Shown here piece by piece: positions 1 through 7,247 of a DNA stretch of 44,935 nt. The notes under the pieces were generated by a model, which was not told the DNA's origin, searched no databases, and worked only from the letters and a program-made list of their open reading frames with translations. The translations under genes were made by a program, and so were the position numbers. The stretch's first letter is position 1. The number at the start of each line of letters is the position of its first letter. This stretch comes from Deltaproteobacteria bacterium (lineage in GTDB: Bacteria > Desulfobacterota > Binatia > Binatales > Binataceae). The stretch is taken from the NCBI GenBank assembly GCA_003135135.1, contig PLDK01000036.1:8652-53586 (forward strand). Direction: 5' to 3'.

Positions 1-3
1 GGT

Positions 4-34
4 GCAGGGGTCACCCCTGCCAGGGGTCACCCCT
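4..34. repeat. Tandem GC-rich palindromes related to the dispersed hairpin element
   Basis: Two back-to-back hairpins sit at the window edge: GCAGGGG-TCA-CCCCTGC at 4–20 and AGGGG-TCA-CCCCT at 22–34. The first is the exact reverse complement of the second hairpin of the element at 18028–18044. No first hairpin is visible here, so this is either a partial copy or the end of one starting outside the window. Its presence argues that coding does not extend this far upstream of ftsY. Confidence 0.6.
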
Positions 35-115
35 ACCGGTTTCGGAGCGGGAGCGCGACTGTTATTCTTGGCGCAGAAAAAAATTCCTCAGGATTATTTT
101 TCCGGACGACGCAAC

Positions 116-1297
116 GTGACTCCTCTCGACATCGCGCTCATTCTGATTATCGCCGCCGGCGCCGGTTCGGGGCTGGTTTTCATTGGAGTCCTGATTCAGT
201 GGAGCCTCCGCAAGGCGCGCCCGTCGCGTCCGCCCCGTGTGGAAGCCGAACTGCCGCCGGCTGCCGAGCTTGCGGCCGAACCGGCGCCGCCCGAAATCGC
301 CGAGCCGGCCGAGGCTCTGCCGGCGCAATACGTCGCGCCGCCTCCGGCTGTTCGCGAACCGGTCAAAATCGGGTTGGGACTGCGCAAGACGCGCGAAAAC
401 TTTCTGGCGCGCATCAGGGCCGCGCTGACCGGAAGCGCGAAGATCGACGACATTTACGAGGGCCTCGAGGAAGCGCTGATCGCCGCTGACGTTGGCGTCG
501 AGGCGAGCATGAAGATTGCCTCCGCGGTTCGCGCGAAGCTGGGCAACGACAATCGCCCCGACGCGATCCGCGACGCGCTCAAAGCCGAGATCGCCGCGAT
601 TATGATTTCCGCGGATCGCCAGCCCGCCGACTCGGGCGATGCGCCGCTGGTCATCATGCTGGTCGGCGTCAACGGTGTGGGCAAAACCACGACGGTCGCG
701 AAACTTGCGGCCCGGTTCAAGGCCGAGCGCGGCAGCGTGATCGTTGCCGCGGCAGATACGTTTCGCGCGGCCGCAATCGAGCAGCTCGAGGTATGGTGCG
801 ATCGCGCCGGCGCCGACATCATCAAGCAATCGCAAGGCTCGGATCCCGCGGCGGTCGCCTTCGATGCGGTCAGAGCTGCGGTCGCGCGCAAGACGCGCAC
901 GGTCCTGATCGACACCGCCGGGCGTCTTCAAACCAAGGTCAACCTGATGGAGGAGCTCAAGAAAATTGCCCGCGTAATCGCGCGCGAGTTGCCTGGCGCC
1001 CCGCATGAGACGTGGCTCGTGCTCGATGCCAACACGGGTCAGAATGCGCTCAGCCAGGCGGCGATTTTTGGCGACGCAGTGCCGCTGACGGGAGTGGTGC
1101 TGGCAAAGCTCGACAGCACGGCGAAGGGCGGCGTGGTGGTCGCGGTCGCGGATCGGCTCCAAATTCCAGTGCGGTTCGTGGGACTGGGCGAGGCGATCGA
1201 GGATTTGCGCGAGTTCGACGCGCGTGAGTTTGTTGATGCGCTGTTTGCAAGTGACGGCGCAGGGGAGCAGAGTGCCAGCGGCTCTTATGCAGCTTGA
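116..1297 (+). CDS. ftsY: Signal recognition particle receptor FtsY
   Basis: FtsY is the SRP receptor GTPase that docks ribosome–SRP complexes at the inner membrane. With the GTG at 116 the protein has 393 residues: a hydrophobic N-terminal segment (about residues 3–28), a Pro/Ala/Glu-rich linker to about 80, then the NG domain. Visible motifs are GVNGVGKTTT (P-loop, residues 184–193), DTFRAAA, DTAGRLQT and AKLDSTAKGG. The frame stays open to the window edge, but that stretch is a GC-rich palindromic repeat, so the GTG just before the membrane segment is preferred although it lacks a clear ribosome binding site. A transmembrane anchor on FtsY is known in several lineages outside the enterobacteria. 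Confidence 0.95.
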   Translation: MTPLDIALILIIAAGAGSGLVFIGVLIQWSLRKARPSRPPRVEAELPPAAELAAEPAPPEIAEPAEALPAQYVAPPPAVREPVKIGLGLRKTRENFLARIRAALTGSAKIDDIYEGLEEALIAADVGVEASMKIASAVRAKLGNDNRPDAIRDALKAEIAAIMISADRQPADSGDAPLVIMLVGVNGVGKTTTVAKLAARFKAERGSVIVAAADTFRAAAIEQLEVWCDRAGADIIKQSQGSDPAAVAFDAVRAAVARKTRTVLIDTAGRLQTKVNLMEELKKIARVIARELPGAPHETWLVLDANTGQNALSQAAIFGDAVPLTGVVLAKLDSTAKGGVVVAVADRLQIPVRFVGLGEAIEDLREFDAREFVDALFASDGAGEQSASGSYAA

Positions 1298-1323
1298 CAG
1301 GTCAGTTAATCGAAAATTAAACT
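1294..1323 (+). promoter_or_regulatory. Sigma-70-like promoter for the zapB-like/zapA/fau/rny cluster
   Basis: TTGACA at 1294–1299 is a perfect -35 box and overlaps the ftsY stop codon. TAAACT at 1318–1323 follows after 18 bp as a fair -10 box. The next gene starts at 1345. Found by eye only; the spacing and the position between genes support it. Confidence 0.5.
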
Positions 1324-1344
1324 AAAGGTAGAAGATTCTTTCCC

Positions 1345-1593
1345 ATGGCGACAGATGTATTAAAGCAATTAGACGAGCGAATTCAGGCTTCCGTGGCGCG
1401 TATTCAGCAATTGCGCAAGGAAAATGAGCAGCTCGCTCAGAAACTCGCGGAAACCGAAAAACGCTATGCCGACGCCGCCGGCCAGGTGAAGCAGTTGAAC
1501 GCCGAGCGCCAGCAGCATGAAAACGAGCGCAACGACGTGCGAAGCAGGATCGAAAAGATCCTCACCCGCTTCGACGGGATCGATCTCGGCTGA
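1345..1593 (+). CDS. ZapB-like coiled-coil cell-division protein
   Basis: An 82-residue protein that is almost entirely one heptad-rich coiled coil (about residues 5–75, with repeated Leu/Ile and Glu/Lys/Gln spacing) and has no membrane segment. It lies two bases upstream of zapA, which suggests a Z-ring associated role like that of ZapB, a small coiled coil that bridges ZapA and other division proteins. Coiled coils are poor family markers, so the ZapB assignment rests mainly on size and position. It starts at ATG 1345, just downstream of the predicted promoter, and is probably cotranscribed with zapA. Confidence 0.7.
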   Translation: MATDVLKQLDERIQASVARIQQLRKENEQLAQKLAETEKRYADAAGQVKQLNAERQQHENERNDVRSRIEKILTRFDGIDLG

Positions 1594-1595
1594 AG

Positions 1596-1868
1596 ATGAA
1601 GGGCGTCAACGTCCAGATCATGGGACAAAGCCTGACGGTCGCCAGCGATGCCGGCGATGAGTGGGTCAAGTCCGTGGCCGAGACGGTGGACGAAAAGATC
1701 AAGGATATCCGCGCCGGGAGCCAGACGATCAATTCGGTGAACCTGGCAATCCTGGCTGCGCTAAATTTCGCCGATGAACTCGAACACCTGCGTCGGGAGT
1801 ATCAGGAGCTGGTGAATCGAATCGCGGCGATGAATAAACGGCTGTCCGCGGCCATCGACGGCGAATGA
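1596..1868 (+). CDS. zapA: Cell division protein ZapA
   Basis: A 90-residue ZapA-family protein, which binds FtsZ and promotes filament bundling at mid-cell. The N-terminal half reads as the family's globular head (VNVQIMGQSLTVASD, then the SVAETVDEKIKDIR segment) and the C-terminal half is a coiled coil. Length and domain order match ZapA. Its ATG follows the TGA of the coiled-coil gene by two bases, indicating translational coupling. The order zapA – (6S RNA) – fau downstream is conserved in many proteobacteria. Confidence 0.9.
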   Translation: MKGVNVQIMGQSLTVASDAGDEWVKSVAETVDEKIKDIRAGSQTINSVNLAILAALNFADELEHLRREYQELVNRIAAMNKRLSAAIDGE

Positions 1869-1919
1869 GCATGAATCGTCGTGACGGCGCGTGGCATCCC
1901 AGAGGTGAGCGGTTTGGGA

Positions 1920-2130
1920 CGGGGGCGGGAATTGTGGATCTCGAAAGTGGCCTAATCGCGGTGCTTACCAGCATGAGGCCCGTGAAATATTTTTCAACCG
2001 CAACGAAGGCTTTCGCGATGGAACGTATCGCGGATACAGGCCGGCTGTCAGCCGGATCGAGAATGACAACGACAACGACAGGCGCGCGCCCCGACGGCGC
2101 CGCGCAATCGAGTAGTTGAGCCCGCTCCCG
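1920..2130 (+). ncRNA. ssrS: Possible 6S RNA (ssrS) between zapA and fau
   Basis: The 264-bp gap between zapA and fau is where 6S RNA commonly lies. CGGGGGCGGG at 1920–1929 can pair with CCCGCTCCCG at 2121–2130 (one G·U), closing a transcript of about 210 nt. The interior is richer in A/T with several short pairings, as expected for a long rod with a central bubble. A reading frame across the gap (1865–2119) has Thr/Arg-rich, non-protein-like composition. I could not fold it or run a covariance model, so this rests on position and the closing stem. Confidence 0.33.
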
Positions 2131-2132
2131 CC

Positions 2133-2849
2133 ATGGCAACGACTGTGGCGGACGAAAAGAAAAATCTACGCGCGATCATGATCGCGTGCCGCGATGCGCT
2201 CGCCGGCGAGCGCGCCGCTGCATGGTCGGAAATCATCGAGCGGCAACTGATCGCGAGCGAGTTCTACCGCGCCGCGTCCGCGATCGTCCTCTACCAAGCT
2301 CACGGCAACGAAGTCTCGACCGACCGCATCCTGTCCGACGCGCTGGCTGCCGGCCGCGCCGTCTTCTATCCGCGCGTTGACGCGGCGGCGGGCACGATCG
2401 TCGCGCGCAGGATTCGCGATCGATCCGAACTCGCCCGCGGTGCGTATGGAATCCTCGAGCCGTCCGAGGCGGCCGAGCCTCTCGATAGCAAAAAGTTCGC
2501 GAAAATTCTCGTATGCGTTCCCGGCGTCGCCTTCGGACTCGAAGGCAGCCGACTGGGCCGTGGCGGGGGTCATTATGATCGTTTCATCGGCCAGATGCGC
2601 CGCGAAGCGATCAGCGTGGGACTCGCCTATTCATTCCAGCTGCTCGATCGAATCCCCGAAACGGGGCTCGACCGGCGGTTAAACATCATTGTGACCGAGT
2701 CCGCCGTTCATCGAGCCTGCGAAGCGCCACTGCCAGCTCGCGGAACGCGGACCAAGGAGGTAAACCCGGGTGGCTCTAATCACCGCGATCCTGGGATTCA
2801 TAGTTGGTGGCGCGGTCTTTTTCATTTGGGGAATAACGAAACAGCGTAA
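2133..2849 (+). CDS. fau: 5-formyltetrahydrofolate cyclo-ligase
   Basis: Converts 5-formyltetrahydrofolate to 5,10-methenyltetrahydrofolate with ATP, returning this folate to the one-carbon pool. The 238-residue protein shows the family pattern: an N-terminal Lys/Arg helix, IVLYQAHGNEVSTD near 55, and the nucleotide/folate-binding LGRGGGHYDRFIG near 145. The last 30 or so residues (Gly/Trp/His-rich) are out of character because this stretch also encodes the start of rny: the genes overlap by 80 bp in different frames. The family domain ends near residue 195, so the tail is probably an unselected extension. The zapA–fau order is classical. Confidence 0.9.
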   Translation: MATTVADEKKNLRAIMIACRDALAGERAAAWSEIIERQLIASEFYRAASAIVLYQAHGNEVSTDRILSDALAAGRAVFYPRVDAAAGTIVARRIRDRSELARGAYGILEPSEAAEPLDSKKFAKILVCVPGVAFGLEGSRLGRGGGHYDRFIGQMRREAISVGLAYSFQLLDRIPETGLDRRLNIIVTESAVHRACEAPLPARGTRTKEVNPGGSNHRDPGIHSWWRGLFHLGNNETA

Positions 2850-4329
2850 GGACGTCGTTAACCTGCAGGCCGCGCGCGCTCAGGCCGAAGAAATAACCAA
2901 GGAGGCTCAAACCAGGAGCCAGCTAGTAGTAAAGGAGGCCGAACTCAAGGCAAAGGACATCGTGGTCGGCGCGAAAGCCGACGCCGAGCGCGAGATGCGC
3001 GATCGCAGACGCGAAATAGCTGCGATCGAACAGAAGCTCGAAGCACGCGAGGAGACTTTCGAAAAGCGGCAGGAAGCATTCGAACGGCGCGAAGCCGATC
3101 TCAACCGGCGCGATCAAAGTCTGCGCTCGCGCGAGAAAACTCTCACCGATAAAGAAGAAGTGCTGCAGGCGCATATCGACGAGGCGCGCACCAAGCTCGA
3201 AGCCGTCGCCGGCCTGACTCGCGAGGAAGCCAAGCGCTCGCTCATGGACGAGATGATCGGCCAGGCGCGCACCGACGCTGCCAAGCACATCCGAATCGTC
3301 GAAGAAGAGGCGCGCGAGGAGGCCGACCGCCGCGCCAAACGAGTCATCGCAATTGCCATCGAGCGGCTGGCCGGCGAGTTCGTCGCCGAGCGCACGGTCT
3401 CGGTGCTCGCTCTGCCCAACGACGAGATGAAGGGCCGCATCATCGGCCGCGAAGGCCGCAATATCCGCGCGATCGAGGCGGCCACCGGCGTCGACATAAT
3501 TATCGACGATACCCCAGAGGCGGTCGTGATTTCGTGTCACAACCCCATCCGGCGCGAGATAGCGCGCGTCGCACTCCAGCAGCTCATCTCGGATGGCCGC
3601 ATTCATCCCGGCCGTATCGAGGAAGTCGTTCGCAAGGCCGAGCAGCAGGTCGAGGAATCGATTCGCGAGGCCGGTCAGCGCGCGATCATAGAGGTCGGCG
3701 TGCACGGAATCCATCCCGAACTGGTCAAGCTGCTCGGGATGCTCAAGTATCGCTACAGCTACGCGCAGAATGTGTTGATGCATTCGATCGAAGCCGCGTT
3801 CATCTGCGGCGCGATGGCCGCCGAGCTGGGGCTTAACGAAAAGCAGGCGCGTCGCGCCGCCCTGCTGCACGATATCGGCAAGGCGCTGACTCACGAGGTC
3901 GAAGGCTCGCACGCGTTGATCGGCGGCGAGATCGCCCGCAAATACGGCGAGTCGGCGAAGATCGTAAACGCGATCGCGGCGCATCATGAGGAAGTCAAGG
4001 CCGAGACGATTCTGGCGCCGCTGGTCGATGCTGCCGATGCGCTGTCGGGCGCGCGTCCGGGAGCCCGGCGCGAGGTGCTCGAGAGCTACGTCAAGCGGCT
4101 CGAGGATCTCGAGACGATCGCGAAGTCATTCAAGGGCGTCGAAAAATGCTTCGCCGTGCAGGCCGGGCGCGAGATGCGTGTGATCGTCGAGCCGACGCAG
4201 ATCTCGGACGAGGACACCTCGATGCTGGCGCGCGACGTCGCGCGTAAAATCGAAACCGATATGACCTATCCCGGACAGATTCGGGTCACCGTCATTCGCG
4301 AGACGCGCGCGACCGAGCTCGCGAAATAA
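2770..4329 (+). CDS. rny: Ribonuclease Y
   Basis: A membrane-anchored endoribonuclease that starts mRNA decay in bacteria lacking or supplementing RNase E. The 519-residue protein has an N-terminal transmembrane helix (residues 2–20), a long charged coiled coil (about 25–200), a KH RNA-binding domain (GRIIGREGRNIR near 222) and an HD phosphohydrolase domain (HD at 367–368 in LLHDIGKALTHEVEGSHA, AAHHEE downstream). Length and order match the family. The GTG start at 2770 lies inside fau and is preceded by AAGGAGG at 2754–2760. A strong terminator follows the stop codon. Confidence 0.96.
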   Translation: MALITAILGFIVGGAVFFIWGITKQRKDVVNLQAARAQAEEITKEAQTRSQLVVKEAELKAKDIVVGAKADAEREMRDRRREIAAIEQKLEAREETFEKRQEAFERREADLNRRDQSLRSREKTLTDKEEVLQAHIDEARTKLEAVAGLTREEAKRSLMDEMIGQARTDAAKHIRIVEEEAREEADRRAKRVIAIAIERLAGEFVAERTVSVLALPNDEMKGRIIGREGRNIRAIEAATGVDIIIDDTPEAVVISCHNPIRREIARVALQQLISDGRIHPGRIEEVVRKAEQQVEESIREAGQRAIIEVGVHGIHPELVKLLGMLKYRYSYAQNVLMHSIEAAFICGAMAAELGLNEKQARRAALLHDIGKALTHEVEGSHALIGGEIARKYGESAKIVNAIAAHHEEVKAETILAPLVDAADALSGARPGARREVLESYVKRLEDLETIAKSFKGVEKCFAVQAGREMRVIVEPTQISDEDTSMLARDVARKIETDMTYPGQIRVTVIRETRATELAK

Positions 4330-4347
4330 CCGTGCGCAATTCCATCC

Positions 4348-4381
4348 GGAGGCCCGATCGCTCGAGCGCGGTCGGGCCTCC
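4348..4381 (+). terminator. Hairpin terminator downstream of rny
   Basis: GGAGGCCCGA (4348–4357) pairs perfectly with TCGGGCCTCC (4372–4381) across a 14-nt loop, 18 bp after the rny stop. There is no clean U tract (CGCGCTTTA follows). The right arm is the sequence duplicated at 4965, see the direct repeat entry. Confidence 0.7.
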
Positions 4382-4985
4382 GCGCTTTACCCACAGTGTT
4401 TGAAGCCGAACGGATTACCGGGCGTAATTTCGAACCAAATCGACTGATCGAATTTCTTCGGCCGCCATTTCGGAAATTCGAACTCCTGACGCCAATGAGC
4501 CCAGCGCATGCCGCGAATGTTCTTCAAGAGATCGTCGAACCGCGGAAGACCTTTAGATGGCCCTTTCGCAGTGATCACCGATATTTTGAGGGCACGGTTC
4601 AGGGAGATCGTTTCAAAATAAATCGAATCATCAATCACCGAGACTCTTTCCTGCCGATCATTGAAGGGAGCTTCCGGGGCGCGGGCTCGGAAACCATTGT
4701 GACTCTGAACATGCGGATGGCGTGGCTGGTAGTGATCTTCTGCTCCGGCTTCATGCTGGCGTTGCTATGGAGTTTCATCCGCCAGTCAGCGTTCCATGGC
4801 GCCCAAACGGGGCTCATCGGGATGATGCTGTTCATGTATTTTCTGGCGACTGTGTGTTTTGCGACCGAGGTGCGAATCGCGATGAGGCGCCGGCTGGAGC
4901 TTCTGCGCTCCGGGGAGATACGATAACGGCCGCAGGTTCGGGCTTGTCCTTCTAAGAGCAAACTGTCGGGCCTCCGCGCTTTACC
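4371..4985. repeat. 21-bp perfect direct repeats bounding a one-gene insert
   Basis: The 21 bases starting GTCGGGCCTCCGCGC and ending TTTACC occur at 4371–4391 and again at 4965–4985. The left copy is the descending arm of the rny terminator. The right copy stands alone without its pairing partner. The 573 bp between the copies holds exactly one gene (4396–4926). This is what an insertion with target duplication, or capture by short-homology recombination, would leave. No recombinase or terminal inverted repeats are visible. Confidence 0.75.
4396..4926 (+). CDS. Uncharacterised membrane protein, YcxB-like layout
   Basis: A 176-residue protein with an N-terminal soluble half (residues 1–105, including FEGTVQGDRFKINRIINHRDSF) and two hydrophobic helices at about 107–127 and 136–156, ending in a basic tail. 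This layout is seen in many small hypothetical membrane proteins; I do not recognise a function. GTG at 4396 is the first start after the repeat and lacks a strong ribosome binding site. The gene lies in a segment bounded by 21-bp direct repeats, so it is probably a recent arrival. An antisense frame at 4387–4638 looks like a shadow. Confidence 0.7.
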   Translation: MFEAERITGRNFEPNRLIEFLRPPFRKFELLTPMSPAHAANVLQEIVEPRKTFRWPFRSDHRYFEGTVQGDRFKINRIINHRDSFLPIIEGSFRGAGSETIVTLNMRMAWLVVIFCSGFMLALLWSFIRQSAFHGAQTGLIGMMLFMYFLATVCFATEVRIAMRRRLELLRSGEIR

Positions 4986-5018
4986 GCGCCGGAAGATAGA
5001 AGGTATCATCGGTCCACG

Positions 5019-5558
5019 ATGCCCACGACGCGTGAAGTCCTCGATGCGACGATCGCATTGGAAAAACAAAGCATGGCGCTGTACGCGCGCTTCGCGAAGA
5101 TCTTTGCGAGCGAAGCGGGCCTGCAGGATTTCTGGTTCGCGATGGCGCGTGATGAAGCGCGCCACGTCGGCGCACTGGACCTGGTCACTACCGTGCTCGA
5201 TCAGGAATCGATGCTCGACAAGCCCAGCCCGATCTCGCTCGAAGACGCCACCATCGTGCGGCTGCGGGCGCTGCTCGAAAAGTCTCAGCGCGACGCGACC
5301 CCCGGAATCAAGCTCGAACGCGCGCTCGAGATCGCACTCGATGTCGAAGAAACCGAACTCGAAGACCTCGTATCGGATCTGCTGAAGGCTTTGCAGCCGC
5401 CCGACGAGTACGAGCGATGCCTGCGCTTGCTGGTCCACGACCTCGGCGAGCTGAGCTACATGATCGAACGCCACTCGGCCAACCCGGCGCTGTTGTCGCG
5501 ATGCGACGCGCTGGTCAATCGTCACGCCGAGACGCTTCGCCACACCGCCATCAGGTAG
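5019..5558 (+). CDS. Ferritin-like / rubrerythrin-type diiron protein
   Basis: A 179-residue, all-helical protein of the ferritin-like fold. Two helical pairs carry candidate metal ligands: ALEKQSMALYARFA (Glu near 14) and ARDEARHVGALD (an ExxH pair near 46–49) in the first half, and DVEETELEDLV with IERHSANPALL in the second. This ExxH spacing is typical of rubrerythrin-like diiron or dimetal sites. There is no rubredoxin domain, so it is not a full rubrerythrin. It may act in iron handling or peroxide defence, but the substrate is unknown. It is monocistronic, followed by two tRNA genes. Confidence 0.75.
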   Translation: MPTTREVLDATIALEKQSMALYARFAKIFASEAGLQDFWFAMARDEARHVGALDLVTTVLDQESMLDKPSPISLEDATIVRLRALLEKSQRDATPGIKLERALEIALDVEETELEDLVSDLLKALQPPDEYERCLRLLVHDLGELSYMIERHSANPALLSRCDALVNRHAETLRHTAIR

Positions 5559-5615
5559 CGTCGCGCTGGCCCGGTGGCGCGGGTGATGGCCGTTGGTTAT
5601 ATTTCAGGGCTGCGC

Positions 5616-5691
5616 TGAGGAGTGGCCAAATTGGTAAGGCACCTGACTCTGGATCAGGCGATTGCAGGTTCGAGTCCTGCCTCCTCAGCCA
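5616..5691 (+). tRNA. tRNA-Gln(CUG)
   Basis: A 76-nt cloverleaf: acceptor TGAGGAG/CTCCTCA, anticodon stem CCTGA/TCAGG with loop CTCTGGA giving anticodon CTG, T loop GGTTCGAGTCC, discriminator G and encoded CCA. The U1–A72 pair is typical of bacterial tRNA-Gln. Confidence 0.96.
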
Positions 5692-5740
5692 ACGATTTTT
5701 GCAAAGCGCGCGCGGGCCGTCGGCGGCCGCGCGCGGCGAT

Positions 5741-5812
5741 GGTCCCATCGTCTAGTGGTTAGGACACCGGCCTCTCACGTCGGGAACGCGGGTTCGACTC
5801 CCGCTGGGATCA
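5741..5812 (+). tRNA. tRNA-Glu(CUC)
   Basis: Acceptor GGTCCCA/TGGGATC (one G·U), D arm ATCGTCTAGTGGTTAGGAC, anticodon loop CTCTCAC giving anticodon CTC, T arm GCGGGTTCGACTCCCGC. CCA is not encoded, unlike the other tRNAs in this window. It lies 49 bp after tRNA-Gln. Confidence 0.94.
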
Positions 5813-6025
5813 TTCAAGTAAAAAGCCCGGACAGCTGCCCCGGATCGACCTCCTGCCGCCGGCGTTAACATTATGCTGGCAACGCGTTTAGACCCCCCTA
5901 TCTTTGTCTGTGGAAATAGCGTACTCTCACTGTCTAACGCTCGGATTGTTCCTTTCTCTAAGCTCGGGAATTGGCCCGGGTTTTCGATACAAGAGCTTCC
6001 CGGCAAATACTTACGGAGGGCAAAA

Positions 6026-6361
6026 ATGCCCAGCAAATTGTACGTAGGCAATCTGGCCTACTCGGTCTCCAACAGCGATCTGGAAGAACTGTTTTCACAA
6101 GCAGGCCAGGTTCAGAGTGTGGCGGTAATCACGGATAAATTTTCCGGCCAATCGAAGGGCTTCGGCTTCGTCGAGATGGCGAATGCGGAAGATGCTTCCA
6201 AGGCAATACAGACCCTGAATGATACCGATCTGAAGGGCAGGAACATCAAGGTTAGCGAGGCCAAGCCCCGCGAATCGAGCTTCGGCGGCGGCGGCGGTGG
6301 CGGTGGCAACCGGCGCGGCGGTGGCGAGAATCGCGGCGGCGGAGGCGGCGGCCGCTGGTAA
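6026..6361 (+). CDS. Glycine-rich RRM RNA-binding protein (cold-inducible Rbp type)
   Basis: A 111-residue protein with one RNA recognition motif (residues 3–80) and a Gly/Arg tail. RNP2 is LYVGNL and RNP1 is KGFGFVEM, both with the aromatic residues that stack on RNA. Such proteins bind single-stranded RNA and in cyanobacteria are cold-induced; here the role is inferred. ATG at 6026 is chosen because GGAGGG lies 6 bases upstream; the frame is open further upstream, but that region has no start context. The 213-bp leader from tRNA-Glu to this start could carry a promoter and a long 5' UTR. A strong terminator follows. Confidence 0.9.
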   Translation: MPSKLYVGNLAYSVSNSDLEELFSQAGQVQSVAVITDKFSGQSKGFGFVEMANAEDASKAIQTLNDTDLKGRNIKVSEAKPRESSFGGGGGGGGNRRGGGENRGGGGGGRW

Positions 6362-6371
6362 ATTAGTCTGA

Positions 6372-6408
6372 GACTGGGCGGGCACGCGATGCCCGCTCAG
6401 TCGTTTTT
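6372..6408 (+). terminator. Rho-independent terminator after the first RRM gene
   Basis: GACTGGGCGGGC (6372–6383), loop ACGCGAT, then GCCCGCTCAGTC (6391–6402) with one G·U pair, followed by GTTTTT. It is the best canonical terminator in the window. Confidence 0.9.
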
Positions 6409-6522
6409 CGGGTCGCGGGAACTCCGAGTCCCGCTGCTTCTGCAGTTCTTCAGTCTTTCGACTGTCTTCGAGCTCCCGTCCTGGGAGACGACAGGCATTT
6501 GCACGTCGCACGAGGAGGCCCG

Positions 6523-6846
6523 GTGCCCAGAATATATGTAGGAAATCTTGCCGAGTCGGTCACGCGCGATTCGCTGCGGGCGCTGTTCTCCAAAATCGGC
6601 CAGGTAGGCGGCGCATTGGTGATCACCGATAAGCTCACCGGCAAATCCAGGGGATTTGGCTTCGTGGAAATGATCGAAGTTGACGACGCGGTTAACGCGG
6701 CCGTCTACTTCAGCGGCGTCGAACTCGAGGGCCGCAAGATTCACGTCGATCCGTACCGTCCCCAGGAACCCGGTGCTCAAAAATATCGCGGCGAACGCAA
6801 GCGCCGCGCTCCCGCCAAGCGCAAGGCCAGCAACGGCGCCGCATAG
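6523..6846 (+). CDS. Second RRM RNA-binding protein with basic tail
   Basis: A 107-residue single-RRM protein: RNP2 IYVGNL at residues 4–9 and RNP1 RGFGFVEM near 44–51. The tail here is Lys/Arg-rich (YRGERKRRAPAKRK) instead of glycine-rich. GTG at 6523 is preceded by GAGGAGG at 6511–6517; the frame opens 24 bp earlier without such a site. It is a clear paralogue of the gene at 6026, separated from it by a terminator, so the two are probably transcribed independently. Confidence 0.88.
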   Translation: MPRIYVGNLAESVTRDSLRALFSKIGQVGGALVITDKLTGKSRGFGFVEMIEVDDAVNAAVYFSGVELEGRKIHVDPYRPQEPGAQKYRGERKRRAPAKRKASNGAA

Positions 6847-6940
6847 CCGGCTCAGAGCGTCGGGGCGAGTTGAACAGTGAGACACTGAAAAAACGAAAAG
6901 TGAAAAAGGTAAAAGATGAAAAATTCAATCGGGAGACGAT

Positions 6941-7231
6941 ATGCGCGATGAAGGGTTGACGCCGTGGAGAACCCACGACTGGAAGATTCGTACGATCGAA
7001 TCGATTGCTCCAGGAGGCGGTTCGCGGCTCGCCTTTACCTGCAGGAGTTGCGGCAGGGTATTCAATCAAACGACGATCAACAGCCGCACCTGGGCGGTTG
7101 ATGCGAGCGGCGTTGCGCTGTCCGATACTGTCACTACGCGATGGCTCGCGGAATGCTGCCTGCATCGCCCGGCCGACGGCGACGAAGATGACCGCAAGCA
7201 ATTCAAGAACGGCCCGGCCTTCCAAAGTTAG
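6941..7231 (+). CDS. Small Cys-containing hypothetical protein (zinc-ribbon-like)
   Basis: A 96-residue protein of unknown function. It has one CxxC (CRSC near residue 34), a CC pair near 71 followed by His, and Trp residues at both ends, which could form a partial zinc site but not a textbook zinc ribbon. GGGAG lies about 6 bases before ATG 6941. The leader is unusually A-rich (repeated GAAAA/GTGAAAAAG runs, 6879–6925), unlike neighbouring DNA. The MlaC-like gene starts 17 bp downstream, so the two may be cotranscribed. Confidence 0.6.
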   Translation: MRDEGLTPWRTHDWKIRTIESIAPGGGSRLAFTCRSCGRVFNQTTINSRTWAVDASGVALSDTVTTRWLAECCLHRPADGDEDDRKQFKNGPAFQS

Positions 7232-7247
7232 GGTATTTTTCCGAACG

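Noticed and set aside
2-115. N-terminal extension of ftsY to the window edge
   Set aside because: It would translate a palindromic repeat; the GTG at 116 directly precedes the membrane helix.
1865-2119. 84-residue frame between zapA and fau
   Set aside because: Thr/Arg/Ser-rich without protein-like pattern, overlaps the zapA stop, and the region is better explained as non-coding.
4387-4638. Minus-strand 83-residue frame opposite the small membrane gene
   Set aside because: The plus-strand protein has clear helices and a continuous soluble domain; the antisense frame has no start context and spans the repeat.
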